A DNA stretch of 64,000 nucleotides. Source: Mytilisepta virgata (taxonomy: Eukaryota > Mollusca > Bivalvia > Mytilida > Mytilidae). The stretch spans positions 186,001 to 250,000 of the forward strand of contig JAPWFG010000022.1 of assembly GCA_028015205.1 (NCBI GenBank), in the 5' to 3' direction. A program made the position numbers and the translations under genes. The notes under the pieces are model-generated. The model worked only from the letters and a program-made list of their open reading frames with translations, was not told the DNA's origin and did no database searches. This document shows, piece after piece, positions 61,955 through 64,000 of this stretch (position 1 is its first letter; each line of letters begins with the position of its first letter).

Positions 61955-62096
61955 CAGTTGACTCTCGTTATCTCAAAGTGGATGGGACCAACACAAATAG
62001 TTTGAGGTATCAGGAGGAAATATAGTGCAAAGTTTAATCACTTTCAAATATCGGGAGTTTTGAGATAAAATAGTTTGAGATAACAAGAGTCAACTG
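61955..62096. mobile_element. TA-flanked MITE (pogo/Tigger-like ends), copy B
   Basis: Inverted ends CAGTTGACTCTCGTTATC and, on the other arm, CAGTTGACTCTTGTTATC, with TA on each side. It lies within a few bases of the C1q exon boundary. The copy A element (4427-4600) is longer; the difference is internal. Confidence 0.7.
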
Positions 62097-63151
62097 TATT
62101 TATAGAATTGAGGAAATTAAATTCTTAAATTTGAATATAAGTACATGTATAGCATAATGATGACTTAAAGTTTTGGTTCGAGTCATGACTACTTAAAGGT
62201 AAAATATATAGATCTGCGTGTCATAACAAACTGGATCTTTTCCTTACATTTCATTCATTTATTGCTTTTATAACTTGTGATGGAGCTACATGTGTTAGAT
62301 GATACATATTTGACCCATACAAATGTTTTTTTGTGACATATATAATTTGAATTTCCCACAGCAGAATGATAGGTTAATTTATAACTAGAGTTTGCCATAA
62401 GACCAAACGTTATGTGAAAAAATTATTAAACAAATTGGACAAGATGGGCTATTCAAAAGTCGTTAATCCAGGGACAGCGACAGAGTTGACACATACGAGC
62501 ACCAACAACAGTCACACAACACGAAAACGCTTTTAAAACATTATGAGCAATATGGGGTCCATCAAATTATTTAGGTAACTCGGGTTCTGTCAATGGACAA
62601 GAAGCTTCTCCCTCTCATAAGTTAAATGTATGTCATAAAAGAAATCATGAGAAATTATATTTAGTTTTCTTTATAGTTATTGAACTGTTAGAAAACAATG
62701 AAATTTTAAAGCAAAACTAAGAGACAATAGGTGTGTGTGTGAAATTTCAAGACGATTATATTTTTGCTTTTTCTTTCCACTTAGAAATGACGTCTCAAGA
62801 AATATGCAATTTCACTTTCTCTTGTATTACATAACTCAGTTTGAGGGTTTTTTTGGGTGATTGTTTGTTGCAAACAAACAAAGAGGGCAACAAATAATAA
62901 TAATAAAACAACTTTATGACATGTTTTTTATAAAATGTTTTCATAATTACATGTTTGTAGCCACAAAAATAACAGAGTAATGAGATTTCATTTCGTTTCG
63001 TTTGGAATAATTTGATGGGTTCAAACTGGTTTACAGTGTTTCTACAAGCTTCTGCAAACTATTTCTTTCAATTTTCTGTCTGAACAAAAGTTGTTCATGT
63101 TCCTAATTTTGACTTTTATTGCATGTAAATTAGTATATTTATACAACATAC

Positions 63152-63311
63152 TTAACTCCAGATCATCCTGTTTCAATGCATTCAGCACTTTTTCTTTCTG
63201 TTTAAGTGCTTGGAATTCTTGGAAAATGTCCAGGGAAGACTGCTGTTTGGTTTCTGTCAAACCCAGAAGAAGGAACAGAGAAAGGAACGTTGATGAACTC
63301 AACTTCATCAT
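63152..63311 (-). CDS. Signal-peptide and coiled-coil exon of C1q gene, copy B
   Basis: On the minus strand ATG at 63311 starts MMKLSSSTFLSLFLLLGL, a clear signal peptide (hydrophobic core, then TETKQQ), followed by DIFQEFQALKQKEKV and LNALKQDDLEL with heptad-like spacing of hydrophobic residues, as in the short stalk of C1q proteins. The donor is GTATGT directly below 63152, phase 1. The track frame runs on into the intron and ends in CRSL; that part is not coding. A 5' UTR exon may end at a GTAAGAAA donor near 63777, with an acceptor TACTTATAG near 63336, also present in copy A. Confidence 0.8.
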
Positions 63312-63810
63312 ATTTTGTTAGATAGTTTCATTCTATAAGTAGTATTATTATAGTATTAATGTGAATTTAATAATGCATAAAAAAATACATTCAAAACAGC
63401 AGCACAGAATTCGAAAGTTCATTTTTATTACGGTAGAGATATATTGTTCTTTTTTCTAGCATTGAGTAACTTTGAGCAAACTTACATGTATTTAGATAAA
63501 GTGGATTAGAACAATAACCTATAGCAAATTAAACTTTAAAACTCTCCACCTGGCGGATCAGAATTTGTCCTCTAAATTTTACATTGTAGATTTACAAGTT
63601 ATTGAAACGTTATTCACTAGTGCATTTCACAAAAAAAATACAAACAAATAAACAGCGAGTTTAGTGTTCTCCAAAATGACGGCGTCAATTGTAACAATTA
63701 TTTAGACATCAGGTACGTTAATGCAAATGCATGTCATGAGTTTATGCTTACAGAAGAAGCCGAAAACCGTTTCTTACCTGTAGTTATTATCCCAAGTAGG
63801 TTTGTTGTGG

Positions 63811-64000
63811 TGATTAACGCCCGATTACATATCATTTTATATGTTGAATTTGTTAATCATAATTTCCGTTGCTTCTACTTGAATAACGCCCGATTATATA
63901 TGATTTTGTATGTTGAATTTGTTAATCATAATTTCCGTTGCTTCTACTTGATTAACGCCCGATTACATATCATTTTAAATGTTGAATTTGTTAATCATAA
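63811..64000. repeat. 69-70 bp tandem repeat at the window end
   Basis: Units start G(A/T)(A/T)TAACGCCCGATTA near 63812, 63881 and 63950 and end TTCCGTTGCTTCTACTT. Copy A of the duplication has only one unit. Confidence 0.85.

Larger units (their letters stand above)
60611..64000. repeat. Segmental duplication, copy B (pair with 3076-6420)
   Basis: Same order and orientation as copy A, with the C1q gene apparently intact. It reaches the window end through a 69-70 bp tandem repeat, so its full length is unknown. Confidence 0.9.

Noticed and set aside
1..64000. CRISPR arrays, bacterial operons or integrated prokaryotic elements
   Set aside because: Split exons, GT-AG introns and metazoan domain families throughout; no regular short repeats with unique spacers.

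Overview
Eukaryotic, AT-rich genomic window with GT-AG introns, small scattered exons and dense repeats. The repeat families (a fragment whose minus-strand reading contains FRGQLKPD and VVVSLALSPFPFS, hairpin-headed ~150-160 bp tandem arrays, and a YIDD reverse transcriptase of the permuted Penelope type) and the C1q-domain gene point to a bivalve mollusc, most likely a mussel (Mytilidae). This assignment rests on recognition; no search was run.

Layout. 1-1500: terminal exon of an unrecognised plus-strand gene with an in-frame TGA. 3076-6420: broken copy of a C1q-domain gene (minus strand). 6.4-16 kb: no convincing gene; several minisatellite-like stretches. 16-23.5 kb: hairpin-headed tandem-repeat elements with ~155 bp units. 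23.7-27.8 kb: degenerate Penelope-like retroelement, order GIY-YIG, CxC, RT. 27.9-58.8 kb: one large plus-strand gene encoding a Roc-COR GTPase with two C-terminal death domains. 60.6 kb to the window end: second, apparently intact copy of the C1q gene, in the same orientation as the first.

The most unusual structure lies in the 5' half of the Roc-COR gene. At ~30.94-40.99 kb a ~1.3 kb unit is repeated in tandem, eight times with a complete micro-exon and once truncated. Each micro-exon is 9 or 12 nt long, sits between a T-rich TTTTAYAG acceptor and a perfect GTAAGT donor, and is open only in the phase required by the P-loop exon at 43084. Read together, the eight micro-exons give a charged, helix-prone linker directly before the Roc domain, in steps of three or four residues. 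The exon bases differ among units much more than their intronic flanks.

The Roc-COR exons join in consistent phase (43084-43317, 50367-50717, 51141-51247, 54009-55220, 55776-55806, 56068-56333, 57039-57066, 58472-58800). One TAA at 50540-50542 interrupts the Roc domain, so this copy is a recent pseudogene, a null allele or carries a sequence error. The family suggests an intracellular signalling or innate-immune scaffold. C1q proteins are secreted recognition molecules, so the locus mixes two immune-type families, but nothing in the sequence shows that they work together.
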